DNA of 64,000 nt from Carpediemonas membranifera (GCA_019828565.1 JAHDYR010000012.1:1426001-1490000), one strand, 5' to 3'. Positions 19,897-30,818 are shown, counted from the first letter of the stretch. The notes: generated by a model from the letters alone, not told the origin. Numbers and translations are program-made.

Positions 19897-20706
19897 ATGG
19901 CGAGAAGAAAGGCGCTCCCACCAAAGCCGCAGCCTGGGGGTATCAGAATACCCATTACGTCCACTGCGGGCAAGACGCCGCCGTCTGCGCCTTCAAATGA
20001 TTCTCAGGAGGATTCCTCAAGCGAAGATTCCATCATTGAATCCGTTGTGCATACTCAGGCACTGCATCCGGATCTGGTCGCCGCGATCTACCCAAACACT
20101 CCCGAGGAGTCGATCAGGGAGCTTAAGGAGGCCGAGAAGGACCTTCCTCCCCTCGAACCCCCGAGTTGGTTATCCACCCGGCTGACCCACCCCTCCATTG
20201 CCGTTGAGGTGCAGCCTTGTCTGGCTCCCCGACCACACGGACGTGGGTAGAGGCCTCATTGCAACTGCCGCAATTGAGCCCGGAAAGCTCCTCGGCATTT
20301 ACGCCGGTAGGATTGTGTCCGACGAGGACTACCACGCGAATAACAGCAACATGGTGTTTGTTCATTGTTCATTATGCCTTTACACAGCATTTCATTCGAC
20401 GCTAGCAACCTTCACGTCGACGCCGGCGAAGGTGAAGGCATTGGTGTACACCTCATCAACCACAGTGAGAGTGACACCAACTGCCAGTTCACCAACCGTT
20501 TGCTCAAGGACCTTCCAGTCCTTGCGGTTGAGTCGACGAACGTCATTCAGGCCGAAGAGTTTCTTCGTATCAGTTACGGCGAGATCTTCTTTGATGCGGG
20601 TGAGGTCTTAACCATTGCTAGGTTCCCGAGTCTGCCCATTTCTCATCCGAACTATCTCACAAGGTTCCTGGAGCAGTATCCGGCACTCAAGAAGCGGAAG
20701 AAATGA
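19897..20706 (+). CDS. SET-domain protein C (one intron, one frameshift)
   Basis: Starts MARRKALPPKPQPGG. An N-terminal region of about 85 residues has a Ser/Glu run and HPDLVAAIYPNTPEESI. The SET blocks are GRGLIATAAIEPGKLLGIYAGRI, then after a 32-nt intron (20356-20387) ISFDASNLHVDA, GIGVHLINHSE (the cofactor-binding NHS motif) and EEFLRISYGEIF. The intron is required to join SNM-V to ISFD and is confirmed by the paralogue C'. One extra frameshift near 20200-20225 separates the N-terminal part from GRGLIA. A lysine methyltransferase by family; histone or other target unknown. Confidence 0.75.
20356..20387 (+). other. intron of C, 32 nt
   Basis: Begins GTTTGTTC and ends TTTACACAG. Splicing gives ATGGT|CATT, reading M-V-I-S-F as in C'. 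The position is identical in C'. Confidence 0.8.
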
Positions 20707-20732
20707 ATTAAAATGTCAAAACATCTCTTTTT

Positions 20733-22908
20733 TTACTCGGGAACTCCACGCTTAACGTCCTCGGCATCAACAACTCTCTTTTCGCGATCCTTATCGACTG
20801 CCTTGCGCTTGATATAAGTCGTATGAGCCTTTCTCTTACCACCCTTTGAACGTTTGCGGACAAATAGCGTCGCATGCTCATCCTTGACGACCACAATAGC
20901 TTGCGCCGCAGCCACATCTTCATCAGATCCACGCCGGACCATGCCGGACTCATAAACTTCCGTCAAATGCATCCGCACAATATACTTGTCATGGTACGTC
21001 AACATCTTGACCCAGATAACGACTACAGTCTTGCTCTTCAGAGCTGACCAGGCCATGACACCAAAGTTGCTGTACCAATCAGTGGCATCGTCGAACATCA
21101 GGGTGGGCACGAACACGTTAGACGTCTCAAGCCTCAGCCTCTCGCCAGCATCGGAGAATCCCCAGGCGCGCACCTCCTCCCTCACTGCTGCCACTTCCTC
21201 TGCCGCAAACTTCTTGTCGAACTCGCCATTCTCAACCTTCTGCAGGCAGTAGCCGATGCACAATCCATCCGGGTTGACTGCAATCTTCCGCCAACTCTTA
21301 CGATCTTTGAGAACTCGCTCGCCTACCTTGTCGTACTCCACGTCGATGTACTTCTGCCTATCAACGTCGCTCCGTAAGTATATCTGCATAGGGGGAACAT
21401 TGGCAGGCGTCGGAGAGTGCTGTTTGATGATAGCCTTCATCTCTGGCGACAGACCGAGGTCGAGGGGTGGGACCGTTATGAACTTCTGGCCCCCGTACCT
21501 CATCATGGTGCTATTGATCCGAGTCCATAAGGCTCCAGTCACATTGTTCCTCTGGAACAGTACCATCAAGGCAGCGAGAGGAACGTAGCGGTCAAGCTCC
21601 ACTGTTGCCTCCTCGGCGCGCCTGACAAGCTCAGCCCAGTTGTCCTCGAGTTCATCGGCGAGCGCTTCAAGCCCAGCCTCACTCGCGCGTGCCAACTCTG
21701 CTTGAGTAAACTGATGGATCGCCTGATCCTCGGCCTTCTGCTGACCTAACTCAGCTTCAAGTCTCTTCTGGGACTCCTCAGACTCTCTGTTAGCCTGTTC
21801 AAGCGCCTCCCTCGCCTCCCTCTCCTCAGCAAGCCGTTTTATCAAGGGCTCGTACTGCTCCAACAAGCGCACAGACTCAGGGACATCATCAAGGCCTGCA
21901 ATGGTGTCGTCTAGCTGCTGAAGGAGAGAACCAACGGTGTCTGTGTCGTCCACATCGGACTCTACGTCGACGTCTTGATCAGACTGTGGCAAAGGAACGC
22001 CGTCACCCTGCATGGCGGCCGGTTCAGAGTGGCCATCGGACTCGGACTCGTCAGTGTCGGAAAATTCATCGTGTGTCGTGGACTCTGCGTCGACAACCGG
22101 AAGCGGCTGAGGGGCAGCAACGACGGAAGAAGGCTTGGTGGCTGCTGCTGAGCGATCCTGGGCCCGGACTAACTCCTCTTGGACCTTCATCAGAGCAGCA
22201 GTCGATGAGGCGAGCTCCTTCTCAAGACGAGCGATCTTCCTCTTCAGAGGAGCTGACGGATCGAGCGAACCGATCTTAGCCAACTCCTCGGTCAGCTTCT
22301 CTGAGCCAGCGAAGGACAGCTTCTTGCTGAGCTGGGCGTGGGCGATAAACTGGCCAAATTGGCCTGCCGGAACACGAGAATCGAGTTTCTTCGAGTCCTT
22401 GTGGCGCAACACAAGGTGGAATGCGCGGTAAATCTCAACCTGCTTCTCAACAGGGAGCGAGTCGACGCCGACTAGAGCCTTATGAACAGATTTGGCGGTG
22501 AAGTGGTCACAAAACTTCCGTCGGAATGCCTCAATTGTGTCGGGAGAGTCAAAGTCGACCTCGCAGAGGTAGTTGCGGTTAGTTGCGTCACATATCGCGC
22601 GTAGTTTGGCAACTCCATAGTCGTGAACGTGCTGGCTTAAAGTGCGCTTCAACGGGAACCCGAAAACAACGTTGATCGTACGAATGCTGATCAGACGGAC
22701 GCAAACGAAGAACAGAGGGTCATCAGAGACGATGCCGTGATCTTGCAGCCAGGTTATACGGCTCTTTGTGGACGAAAGGGCGTCGTATGCACGGAATGAA
22801 TCATCTGTGTAAATAGGACCGTGAAAATGAAAGTGACATACCAGAATCGTCAGGAGCAAGCATTGTCTCCTTCAGTTTGCCGAGAGAGATGATTTCTTCG
22901 TTAACCAT
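20733..22908 (-). CDS. coiled-coil protein D with C-terminal OTU-like domain
   Basis: Spliced coding length 2139 nt (exons 22908-22842 and 22804-20733), 712 residues. An N-terminal globular region (HVHDYGVAKLRAICDATNRNY) is followed by a coiled coil (RKIARLEKELASST), an acidic region, and a long coiled coil rich in Glu/Arg/Ala (about 335-425). The C-terminal domain has NPDGLCIGYCLQKV and, about 110 residues on, VVKDEHATLFV: the Asp-Gly-x-Cys and His motifs expected for OTU cysteine proteases. A basic tail follows. OTU enzymes remove ubiquitin; assignment is by motif only. Convergent with C, stops 27 bp apart. Confidence 0.7.
22805..22841 (-). other. intron of D, 37 nt
   Basis: Minus strand GTATGTCAC ... 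TTTACACAG. Splicing gives APDDS-D-DSFRAYDA and the only frame that joins an upstream MVNEEIISLGKL exon. An identical intron occurs in D' (36560-36596). Confidence 0.8.
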
Positions 22909-23597
22909 TGTCAATTTGGTCCTCAGAAGACTTTCTCGAAAAATGAAATACGTTTTATCTCAATAAATATTGCCAGCTGTCATGTAAATACCTCCGAGCA
23001 GCCATAAAGACCCAATAGCTACCCCTTGGCCGATTTTCAGCTCATTCTGCACCTGCGCTGTTTTGGCCGTTTTTCGATGGGCATCTCCTCGCTCCATTTT
23101 CGATTTTGTCAATTTGGTCCTCAGAGGACACAGATTAAATTTTTCAGTGTCCTCTGAGGACAACATTGACAGGATTGTAGCTTATCCAGAACTTGGAGGT
23201 GGCCAGAAACTGAAATCGCTGAAAAGCTCAGAGACGTCGTTATATCATCTATAACGGCATCTCTGAGCTTTTGGGCGCACGGTTTCATCCTGACGTGGAG
23301 ATCGATGGTGGTGAAAATGAAGAATTGACTAGGAGAGCTCTACGCTTGCATGCAGCCTTCTATTAGGTTGTTGATGTTGGTTATATGCTTCTTTTTCGTT
23401 CTCGATGCGTGTGGATGAGTATTCTGTTGCAAGATTCATTTTGATGGACTGATGTTGGTTATAGAGGATAAAGGCATCAGAATGGATCATATGCATGCTA
23501 TAAACCCGTTCTGTGCCGTTGGAATACCATAGCTGCGCAGCAATGTCGAGAGTCACAGTTCATTTCACATTTTCACACGCATTTTAAGGAAACAACG
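22909..23597. other. D/E divergent spacer with two large hairpins
   Basis: No gene. A 15-bp perfect stem lies at 23117-23161 (GTCCTCAGAGGACAC / GTGTCCTCTGAGGAC) and a long stem at 23222-23272 (AAAGCTCAGAGA / TCTCTGAGCTTT). GTCAATTTGGTCCTCAGA occurs twice (22911, 23107). Almost the same sequence is present at 36664-37263. The E-proximal end has GCATTTTAAGG just before the ATG. Confidence 0.6.
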
Positions 23598-24359
23598 ATG
23601 GCAAGAAGTAAACAAGGCAATATACAGGCCACTGAAGCTCAAAAGGAGAGGAGAATGGCTCTTGGCAAGAAAGCGCAGCAAAAGAGCCAGAGCAAGTCCA
23701 ACAAGTCCACGAAAACAGCCCGAAAAGCTCACAAGACGCCCATCGAGATCGTTCAGACCTTTATCAGCAATTTCCTCCTTAATAATGACGATATTACCCG
23801 CGCAAACGGATGGGTTGTCGACTTCAGCCAGAAGTTTGCCGCCGAGGTCCCTAAGATGAAAGTAGCCTCCTTGAAGAAGGACAAGCTCTACGGCAATCTC
23901 CAGTCGGTCGAAGAGATCAGCCGCAAGTGGCAGGGAGGCGGTGATGAGGACAAGCGTCACCGCTTCAAGGCTCTCCTCAGTCTTGACGCCCAGACAGATG
24001 AGCTGGACACGGACGACCCACTCATCGCGACTGTCCGCGAGATGGATGATGCCTTTCACCGCATTCCCATCGCCTACCGGGCTAAGGTCCATGCCTTCGC
24101 TGCTTCATCGTGCGGTGTGACGGTCGATGACGTCAAGCTCGTCCTGAGCAAGCCTTGCCGTGACCGCGACGCGGATCTCATCTTCGCCAGACCCACCAGA
24201 GTTCTGAAGAAGGAGGCTAAGACACTCAGTCAGCTCACTTCTGTCATTGCCAAGCGGAATGCGGAACGTGCTGAGGCAGAATCGCGTGATGTGCTGCGTC
24301 GCAAGGTATACCAAGCCATCATGAATTACTACTTAGAGTGTTCGGCACAGGAGCTATAA
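23598..24359 (+). CDS. basic protein E, histone-tail-like start
   Basis: 253 residues. The first 50 are Lys/Arg/Gln/Ser rich and begin MARSKQGN ... TARKAHKTP, resembling in composition and first residues the H3 tail (ARTKQTARK). The rest is helical (PIEIVQTFISNFLL, AVHAF-type segments, RRKVYQAIMNYYLE) and aligns with E' at 37385. Function unknown. The start is preceded by TTTCACACGCATTTTAAGGAAACAACG, nearly the same as in E'. Convergent with F. Confidence 0.65.
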   Translation: MARSKQGNIQATEAQKERRMALGKKAQQKSQSKSNKSTKTARKAHKTPIEIVQTFISNFLLNNDDITRANGWVVDFSQKFAAEVPKMKVASLKKDKLYGNLQSVEEISRKWQGGGDEDKRHRFKALLSLDAQTDELDTDDPLIATVREMDDAFHRIPIAYRAKVHAFAASSCGVTVDDVKLVLSKPCRDRDADLIFARPTRVLKKEAKTLSQLTSVIAKRNAERAEAESRDVLRRKVYQAIMNYYLECSAQEL

Positions 24360-24420
24360 ATTCTTGTTTTATTTTCATTTCATTTACACTTCTTCGTCAT
24401 CCTCAACGGAAATATTCCAT

Positions 24421-25310
24421 TCACTGTCCCAGAAGTTGGCTTTTCTTCTCCTTACGCATCTCGGTCCTCGTTTCCTTGATCTCTTTGACCAGCGTGAAAG
24501 AACGAAGGTTGTAATGGCGGATAATCATCAACTTCTGCCTGATTCGGGTGACGTTAGGCCGTTTTGCCGCACGTTCACGGCGCACGGACACACGGGTGCG
24601 TTCCACGAACGAGTCAACACTCCTCTTGTCGGAAGCAGGCATCCCATGAGCGTGCTGATCAAGTCTATTACCATGGTTGGTCACGCGGATCAACGTAGAG
24701 CCTTGCATTATCATCCCACAGCACTCTGTCAGGCTCTTGCCGAGGTTGGTCCACTTGTTGGGACCCATCGTGCCCTCCATCGTGACAATGGCAAGTGGGT
24801 TGCCCCCCGTGTCCACCAGCTGCTCGACCTGCGACGGGTCCGATGACTCCTTGAGGCCAAAGGACGCATACATGTCCTGGAGTCGCTTGTCGCACTGCAG
24901 TCGGACGAGTTCTTCGGCAGATGCTATGCTAAGAAGCACCCTCGCGAACCCAAGACCTCTGCAGGAGACGGCTGTCCGTAAGCCGATGACAAACCGCTCC
25001 TGGTGCAGTTGTCCGCTCAGGGTCTGCCCCTCCCTGTACGACTCGCGGAAGAGAAGGCATGCAGCCTTGATGTTGTCCATCTCAACCCCACGAATTGCGA
25101 TGAGACTGTGTTAACAAGAAGTGTAGTGGGTCTGACATACATGACGAATGAGTAGTTCAGACAGTCGAGGTTCGAAGTCGCCAGATCTCTGTTGAAGAAG
25201 GCCCTGACAGACGGCAAGAGCTCAGACTTGTCTGAAAGCTTGACATATTGAATATAGGCCTTGTGTTGCGATAAATTCATCGTCAGCCATGTCGGAAGTG
25301 GCGTTTCCAT
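24421..25310 (-). CDS. GNAT acetyltransferase-like protein F (one intron)
   Basis: Exons 25310-25141 and 25105-24421, 855 nt, 284 residues. After an N-terminal half with YSFVILIAIRG comes the acetyl-CoA motif A: VIGLRTAVSCRGLGFARVLLSIAS, where R-G-x-G-x-A is the pyrophosphate loop, and then LQCDKRLQDMYASFGLKE, the usual strand-helix end of GNAT enzymes. The C-terminal tail is basic. Within a cassette carrying a SET enzyme and Cys-rich fingers a histone or protein substrate is conceivable, but small molecules cannot be excluded. Paralogue: F' at 38156. Confidence 0.65.
25106..25140 (-). other. intron of F, 35 nt
   Basis: Minus strand GTATGTCAG ... TTAACACAG. Splicing restores one frame from the first exon into IAIRGVEMDN and aligns with F'. 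Confidence 0.8.
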
Positions 25311-25350
25311 TGTTTTTCACCAAACAAGTGACGTAATGTGAAAATTGTGA

Positions 25351-25383
25351 AACTACCAATGTTGAAAAAAAAAATTGGTAGTT
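25351..25383. promoter_or_regulatory. F leader hairpin, stem type AACTACCA
   Basis: A 10-bp stem AACTACCAAT / ATTGGTAGTT with loop GTTG plus an A run. Same stem as the B leader at 19715-19749, in inverted orientation. It lies 40 bp upstream of the F start. Confidence 0.65.
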
Positions 25384-25434
25384 GGGGGAAACACACCAAA
25401 TGGGATGTACTGACCAATAAAACTCCTTTACTCA

Positions 25435-27970
25435 CTACTCAGCGCGTGCATGACCGCAAATGCAGCAAACAAGCTCCTCACCCATGTCTGCCAACTCGCA
25501 AACCATCACCCCAGACTCTTCGTCCCATGCCAAAGCCGTATAATCGTTGACGTACTGCCACATCTCGTCAACGAGCTCCTGGAAGAGGCGCACCACCGCC
25601 GCCGTGGCATGGAATTGGTGCCTTGCCTCCATGTGGCTGCGAATGGCGAACCATGAGCGAGCTTGTCTGCAGCATTGGTGGACTCGGACACGACGAAGCC
25701 TGTTCAGCGGGGGGGACTGAGTAGTCCTGGCGACCGAACGAGCGAATACCCGTTAAGAACGTGCAGATGAGGGTGGTCTGCTCGGTCAAACACAGCTTCT
25801 CGATCATGGCCGACCTGTGCAACTCGGCTCGGACCTCCTGGTTCTTGATGAACTCTCTCTCAAAGAACTCCTCGAGGAGGTAAAAAAAGAGGAATGCGGA
25901 GATGATCGTGAAGAAGAGGCTGGGCAGTGAGCCTGCTGTTGACATAGAGTGTCTGGGCACATGGCTTCTCCGCCTTGTCTGCTTGCCCAGGAGGGAGCAA
26001 CGCCAGCTTTGTCTGGTGTGCCTGCAGACTGAGCATGACGTGGAACAGGTGGCACATGGACGCGGCCAAGAAGTGGAATGCGACTTTGCTGTCGGTGACA
26101 GGCTCGGTTGAGTAGTAAAGAGCCTGGAGATAGCCAATGAGTCGCACAATATCTTGGACGGACTCAGGAAGAGCCTCGTAATCCTCGTTCGTGGTGTTCG
26201 CCATGCGAACTCTGGCAGCAGACTGCTCGTTGCACCCGACAGTGCGGTCAATACTGCGGTTGGATGACATGCGCTGGAGCTTGCGCTTGTCTACGGCAGT
26301 TGCGTTCCGATCAGCGGGGAAGCTGGCGCATAGCCGTGCCACTTGCTCGAGCAGGCGGTGCGAGTTGTGCATGATCGGAGGACAAAAGACAACTCGCTCC
26401 GTGTGGATGACTCGGGGCTCTGGCCGGTTCTCGAAGATGGCCCTCTTGTCGGAGAAGTTGCCATACTCCTCTTTCGGGTCCTGCACACGGTCGGGGTCGG
26501 CCTGCACGGCGTGGAACGCTGCCTTCTGCTCGAGCAAATCATGCAAGGTGACCCGAGAGTGCGCCGGAATGGGGTGCAGCGCCTTGTGGTCTCGACGGAT
26601 GCTGTTGAAGGGCTGGGGATAGTGCCCTCCATTACCCTCGATGCCGGATGACAGCTTCCTGATGGCCGCGTGATCGCCCATGACGATGACTTGGTCGAAG
26701 GTGGTGACCTGGTCAGTTCCTCTGATCGGTATGAGGGCTTGATAGATCCGCTCGACTTCTTCCTCAACGAGTTGAAGGTTTCCCTCCTCCGTCAGCTCCT
26801 TCTCACCGGCAAGACACTCAACGAGTCGGAAGGGGGGAGTGATGCGGTTAGGGAACGTGAAGCCTGACGGGTCGTAGATGCGGATCTTGAACGTTGCGGT
26901 ATGTCCCTTCCATGCGTCGAGCCACAGGAGTAGTTTTAGTGGTTGGAACTCGACATGGCCTGGGTCCTGAAGGGCACGAGAGCAACGCTCGAAGTTCGTC
27001 TGGTCAGACTCGAGCCACTCCGGGTGAAGCACTGCCTGCTGCAGATAGTACACGCCATCGAACCACACCGTTTCCACCTTGTCCCAGGTCGAGCTGTTCA
27101 GTCGCTTGCCCAGATGGGCGATACCTACACTGCCTTTGAGGGACTGGTAGTGCTGGACAGCGTCGGATTCGCTGTCATAGTGGAGGGTGAGCGTCGGTCG
27201 CTCCCAAGTGTGGTCGGCGACGAGGTCGTGGTCGAAAAACGGAGTCGGCTCGGCTCCGTCGGCTACAGTCAAACGGTTCGTGAGCTCAAGTCGCGACTGC
27301 GTGCCGGACATGGTACGCCGCCATGTTGTATTGCCTGAGACCGACCTGCACGGCACGAGATGCTTGACGAAGGCGCGCTCCTCCTCAGTGAGGGCCTCTG
27401 AGACACCAGATATTCTGGTCATGTCAATGCCAAGGTCCTTAATGAGCACCTCCGCGGTCTTGTTCTTCGAGATCGGCTTTCCAAGCCGGCGGGAGATGTT
27501 GTTGATGAGCTTAAAGAGCTCTTGGGTCGAGTTGAAGCCATTGCGGACGTACATCAGGATCGATGTGAGCTCCATGATCTCAGAAAAATTGGCGGAGCGC
27601 TCCTCTGAGTCGTTGTAGTCCTGCACAGCACGCTCCTGGATGGCGTGGGTGCGGTAATCGTCCCGTACGAAGACAGGGTGAGGAGGGTGTTGATTTCCGT
27701 GTGCGGTTGCGGCACGTTGGAAGGGACGGGAGTCTGCTGGAGGGCGGAAGAACCTTGCGTCGTGAATGCGCTGGGAGATCAGGTCCGCCTCCTCCATCTC
27801 GCGGACGAGCTGGCAGAATTGCTCGCGCTGAGGTCTTGTTCTGGCGGAGTTGAGGCCAATTCCGACCATGGCGAAGTACAGCCAAGAAGGTAATTCATGC
27901 GCTCAACTGAGCGTGGCTGGTCATCATATATTGTACCGATGTGGCTCTCGAACACAATATGAGCAACCAT
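25435..27970 (-). pseudogene. large protein G, first copy, three frameshifts
   Basis: About 820 residues when read across frames: start MVAHIVFESHIGT (27970), a frame change near 27865 (4-bp loss versus G'), a long frame to 25880, a change at an A run (about 25880-25886) and another at a G run (about 25708-25714), ending VCCICGHARAE. Conserved blocks with G': LELTSILxYIRAGFN, FWLDAWKG...IRIYDPSGFTFPNRITPPFR, FDQVIVMGDHAAIRKL, CPPIMHNSHRLLEQV and GCNEQSAARV. The strand-Asp, strand, strand-GDH pattern resembles an RNase-H-fold nuclease or transposase core. No database family recognised. Two of the three breaks are at homopolymers and could be read errors. Confidence 0.6.
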
Positions 27971-28147
27971 GATTTCTGTAGAGTTTAAAAAAACAAGATT
28001 TTTGTACAAAAACTAGGCAGGTACATGCGCAACGGTCTGTGAGATAAATCAGACAATTTGGCTGTTGCTATAGCTCTATAAGAGCAGCTACAACTGCGCT
28101 GCCGGGGTTCCTTCTTCTTCTCTGGCCGTTTCAACACTATTTCACAA

Positions 28148-28175
28148 TTTCACCAGTTTCACACAATTGGTGAAA
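28148..28175. promoter_or_regulatory. G leader inverted repeat, stem type TTTCACCA
   Basis: TTTCACCA / TGGTGAAA flank a 12-base loop, 178 bp upstream of the G start (minus strand) and 67 bp left of the H stop. Same half-site as 17031-17056 and 29177-29221. Confidence 0.5.
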
Positions 28176-28241
28176 CAATGTTCAGAACTCCTTCAGTTTA
28201 TGAATTTACTCGATTGTATGTAAACATGTACATACCATTAT

Positions 28242-29192
28242 TCAGCCATTGCGGGGCGCCGAAGCGCCTCCACGCTGACTCCGCTGGATGGCGGCGGTGG
28301 GAGGGGGTGGGGGGAGATGTGGAGGATTGATCACGGACGTGGCCAGATGGAGCAGGCGGTGTGCCTTGCGGAGCTCGAATGACTTCTTCAGTAGCCAGCC
28401 CATCAGTGCGATCGCGAGAACCGACCGAGCTCGGCGGTCAGTAAAGCATTCTGCGCCGGTGATCGTGCAGATTTCCTGTCCGATTTCAACCAGACTCCTG
28501 GCGGCTGACTCGATGTGGCTGCCGGTTGGAGTGAGTGCGACGACGATGACGTCAACATTGTAGTCGGCGTACTGGTCCTTCTTCTTCTGGATGAATGAGT
28601 CCGAGTCAGACTTGCCGACTGTGACCTCAATCACTAGAGGACGGCCGTTTCGGAGCAGAGGCTCATTAATCAGGATATCTGCGCGTGCCTGCGTGATCTT
28701 ACTTGCCTGATCAGCGATTGCTTGCGGAATAGGCCTGTTTGCTTTCTGCAGGCGTTCCATTTCGTCGTATGCAACCTTCGCTCGGTACTTCTCGTCCTTT
28801 AGGAGCCCATCATCAAGGGGTTCCTCATGAAGGACCTCTGTCGAGGTCGTGCTAAGCAGCTGTACGATTCCGTGTTTCACCAAGTCGTGGCGGTGCAAAA
28901 GGTTCCTCTTCCGCTGAGGGAACCAGCGCTTCGCGCTACAGAGCATGGCATGGTCTTCCCACGTGCCTCTGGTTACACCTTTGCCGCAGAAGGGGCAGAA
29001 GAGTGCCGTGTTCCCGTCCTGGAGGCGCCGTGCCACTGGGCTGGGGAGCCCCGAGATCATGCCAACCCCGAGGACCGCCCTATAGGCTGCTATCACCGGT
29101 CGTGCTGTCGCGTACTGGTCGTCTACCGCCGTGTTGAGGCAGGCCTCCAGCAGTTCGCCGTACGGAATCCGGAAAAAAAATGGTGAAAACAT
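28242..29192 (-). CDS. restriction-endonuclease-like protein H
   Basis: About 316 residues from MFSPFFFRIPYGELL; the open frame extends 126 bases further up but through a hairpin. Motifs: CPFCGKGVTRGTWEDHAMLC (CCHC, x2-x10-x4 spacing), RHDLVKHGIVQLL (the RHN element), ARADILINEP...PLVIEVTVGKSD with catalytic Asp and Glu of PD-(D/E)XK, and a Lys-rich helix. This is the R2-type endonuclease arrangement without RT, as in H0 at 14436. The stand-alone reading frame, a leader hairpin and an intact active site favour a functional nuclease. Confidence 0.65.
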   Translation of the reverse strand: MFSPFFFRIPYGELLEACLNTAVDDQYATARPVIAAYRAVLGVGMISGLPSPVARRLQDGNTALFCPFCGKGVTRGTWEDHAMLCSAKRWFPQRKRNLLHRHDLVKHGIVQLLSTTSTEVLHEEPLDDGLLKDEKYRAKVAYDEMERLQKANRPIPQAIADQASKITQARADILINEPLLRNGRPLVIEVTVGKSDSDSFIQKKKDQYADYNVDVIVVALTPTGSHIESAARSLVEIGQEICTITGAECFTDRRARSVLAIALMGWLLKKSFELRKAHRLLHLATSVINPPHLPPPPPTAAIQRSQRGGASAPRNG

Positions 29193-29221
29193 TAGATTCG
29201 GTAAAATCTTTTCACCATTTT
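29177..29221. promoter_or_regulatory. H leader hairpin, stem type TTTTCACCA
   Basis: A 13-bp stem AAAATGGTGAAAA / TTTTCACCATTTT with a 19-base loop, next to a T run (minus strand). The chosen H start lies in the loop. Confidence 0.55.
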
Positions 29222-29452
29222 CACAAGGCGCAAGAACACGAAAGAGATGGCACTGAACACCCCTGGATGTACAGGACATCACTATACATGCTTTCCATGC
29301 ATCTGTGAGCTTCTGCATTTTTCACACATTTTCACGAAATGCTTCTCTGCACTGAGACTACTGTTCGCCAAGAGAATCACTGAGGTTGTCGATAAATGCT
29401 ATCCATAAGCTACTCCTGTCTTTATTTCCGCTGCTGCTTCCCTCGTAGCGAC

Positions 29453-29510
29453 GCACAGGTAGCTGTCGCAAAATGCACTTTAAGACCGTATTTCGCACAG
29501 CTACCTGTGC
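29453..29510 (+). promoter_or_regulatory. 14-bp inverted repeat touching the K start codon
   Basis: Arms GCACAGGTAGCTGT (29453-29466) and ACAGCTACCTGTGC (29497-29510); the ATG follows immediately. Inside is GCACTTTAAG. The kinase fragment at 42044 has the same arrangement with one mismatch. Confidence 0.7.
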
Positions 29511-30818
29511 ATGGTGTTCGAGCTCGATAGTGAGAAGCTGGAGCAACAGACTTCCTCACGTGGTAATAGTAGACGGTATCTGCACGAGTTTGGAGCTGAC
29601 AAGCTGAAGGTCGTGATCAAGATTGATGAGCACTACGATATGGAGGTCCCCACCCTGCTAGCGCTCAAGGACAGTCCGCATGTCCTCCCCGTCGTCGATA
29701 CAGGCTTTGTAGACCATGTCCCAGCCTTCATGACTCCTCATGTCGACCAAATCTTCTTCGTCGACCTCTGTAAGGCTGAGCCCAGCCTTCAGTTCCGCTA
29801 CGTTTCGCATCTACTGCAGTCTGTATGCTTCATGCATGACCACGGAGTTGCTCATTGCGATATTAAGCCCGACAACTTTCTTTTTAGCACAGACCAGAAG
29901 GGATACCTCATTGACTTTGGTTCTGCTATGACGAAGCCGGCTTGTAGCGACGAGAACTGGGTCATACAACTGAAATCAGCATCCGAATATCGCGGCACGC
30001 ATGGGTATTTACCCCCAGAGATGTTCAAAGAGTGTCTCGCTGCGCGTTCGGTCATTCCGGAAGTTCAAAGAGCGCCATACGAGACCTCCAAGCTCACGCG
30101 AATGACTGCATTGGCTCTTCCCGCCTGTTCTTATGTCGTCACACCTGCCTCCGACATTTACTCGTGCGGTGTAGTCATTTTGATGCTCTTTTACGGTCTC
30201 CCCAAGTCCCCCTTTGCCGCGAAGGTGACTGACATGGGTGCAAACATGGCGCAGATCGACAACAGGAAGAAGAAGAAGATGCTGAAGCTTGGTAGCTTGC
30301 TGAACTGGTGCCACTTCTATGGTGGGCAGTTGCAGTTGTCACGTAAGACACTCGAACCGCTCAGAGATTGTCTCAACTTCGTGAACGTGAACTCTGCACT
30401 ACCGATTCGAGGCACAACGCCACCCACTTGCCTCGGAATGTACGACCTGGCAATGCAGATGCTCCACTTCGACCCAACGAAGCGTCCCACTGCTGCCGAA
30501 TGTCTTGAAAAGCTCAAGGTCATCATGCGCGTGCATGAATGCGTCGCCAAGACCAGTCCGCTCCTCTTGGATGATACTGAACAGGTCTTACTCTCTGTAG
30601 ATCAGCGAAAGAGAATGGTCGACTGCTGCCAACGGGGGTTTGAGGGTCAAGTCTTCCATCGGCGCTGTATAGTGTGTGGCAGAGACCTTTATGGACGCGA
30701 GAACGTGACTTGTGAGAAATGTCACAAGGGATACAGGCAGGTGAGAACCAGTAAGCGCACGAAAGGTGTAAGCGGAAGACTCCACAGGCAGTTTATTGCG
30801 ATGATTGATCGGAAGTAA
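29511..30818 (+). CDS. protein kinase K with C-terminal zinc finger
   Basis: 435 residues. ATP-binding Lys in KVVIKID (37), catalytic loop VAHCDIKPDNFLF (Asp 117; HCD in place of HRD, so a non-RD kinase), DFG box LIDFGSA (135), GTHGYLPPEM (activation segment end), then DIYSCGVVILMLFYG. A clear glycine loop is absent from the short N-terminus. An insert of about 35 residues between APE and DIYS recalls CDC7-like kinases. The C-terminus has CIVCGRDL...CEKCHKGY, a four-Cys finger. Regulatory Ser/Thr kinase by family; substrate unknown. Located between cassette copies, facing away from H. Confidence 0.8.
   Translation: MVFELDSEKLEQQTSSRGNSRRYLHEFGADKLKVVIKIDEHYDMEVPTLLALKDSPHVLPVVDTGFVDHVPAFMTPHVDQIFFVDLCKAEPSLQFRYVSHLLQSVCFMHDHGVAHCDIKPDNFLFSTDQKGYLIDFGSAMTKPACSDENWVIQLKSASEYRGTHGYLPPEMFKECLAARSVIPEVQRAPYETSKLTRMTALALPACSYVVTPASDIYSCGVVILMLFYGLPKSPFAAKVTDMGANMAQIDNRKKKKMLKLGSLLNWCHFYGGQLQLSRKTLEPLRDCLNFVNVNSALPIRGTTPPTCLGMYDLAMQMLHFDPTKRPTAAECLEKLKVIMRVHECVAKTSPLLLDDTEQVLLSVDQRKRMVDCCQRGFEGQVFHRRCIVCGRDLYGRENVTCEKCHKGYRQVRTSKRTKGVSGRLHRQFIAMIDRK

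Noticed and set aside
25700-25886. Programmed frameshifts in G
   Set aside because: Breaks are at A and G homopolymers and are absent in G', so indel mutation or read error is simpler.
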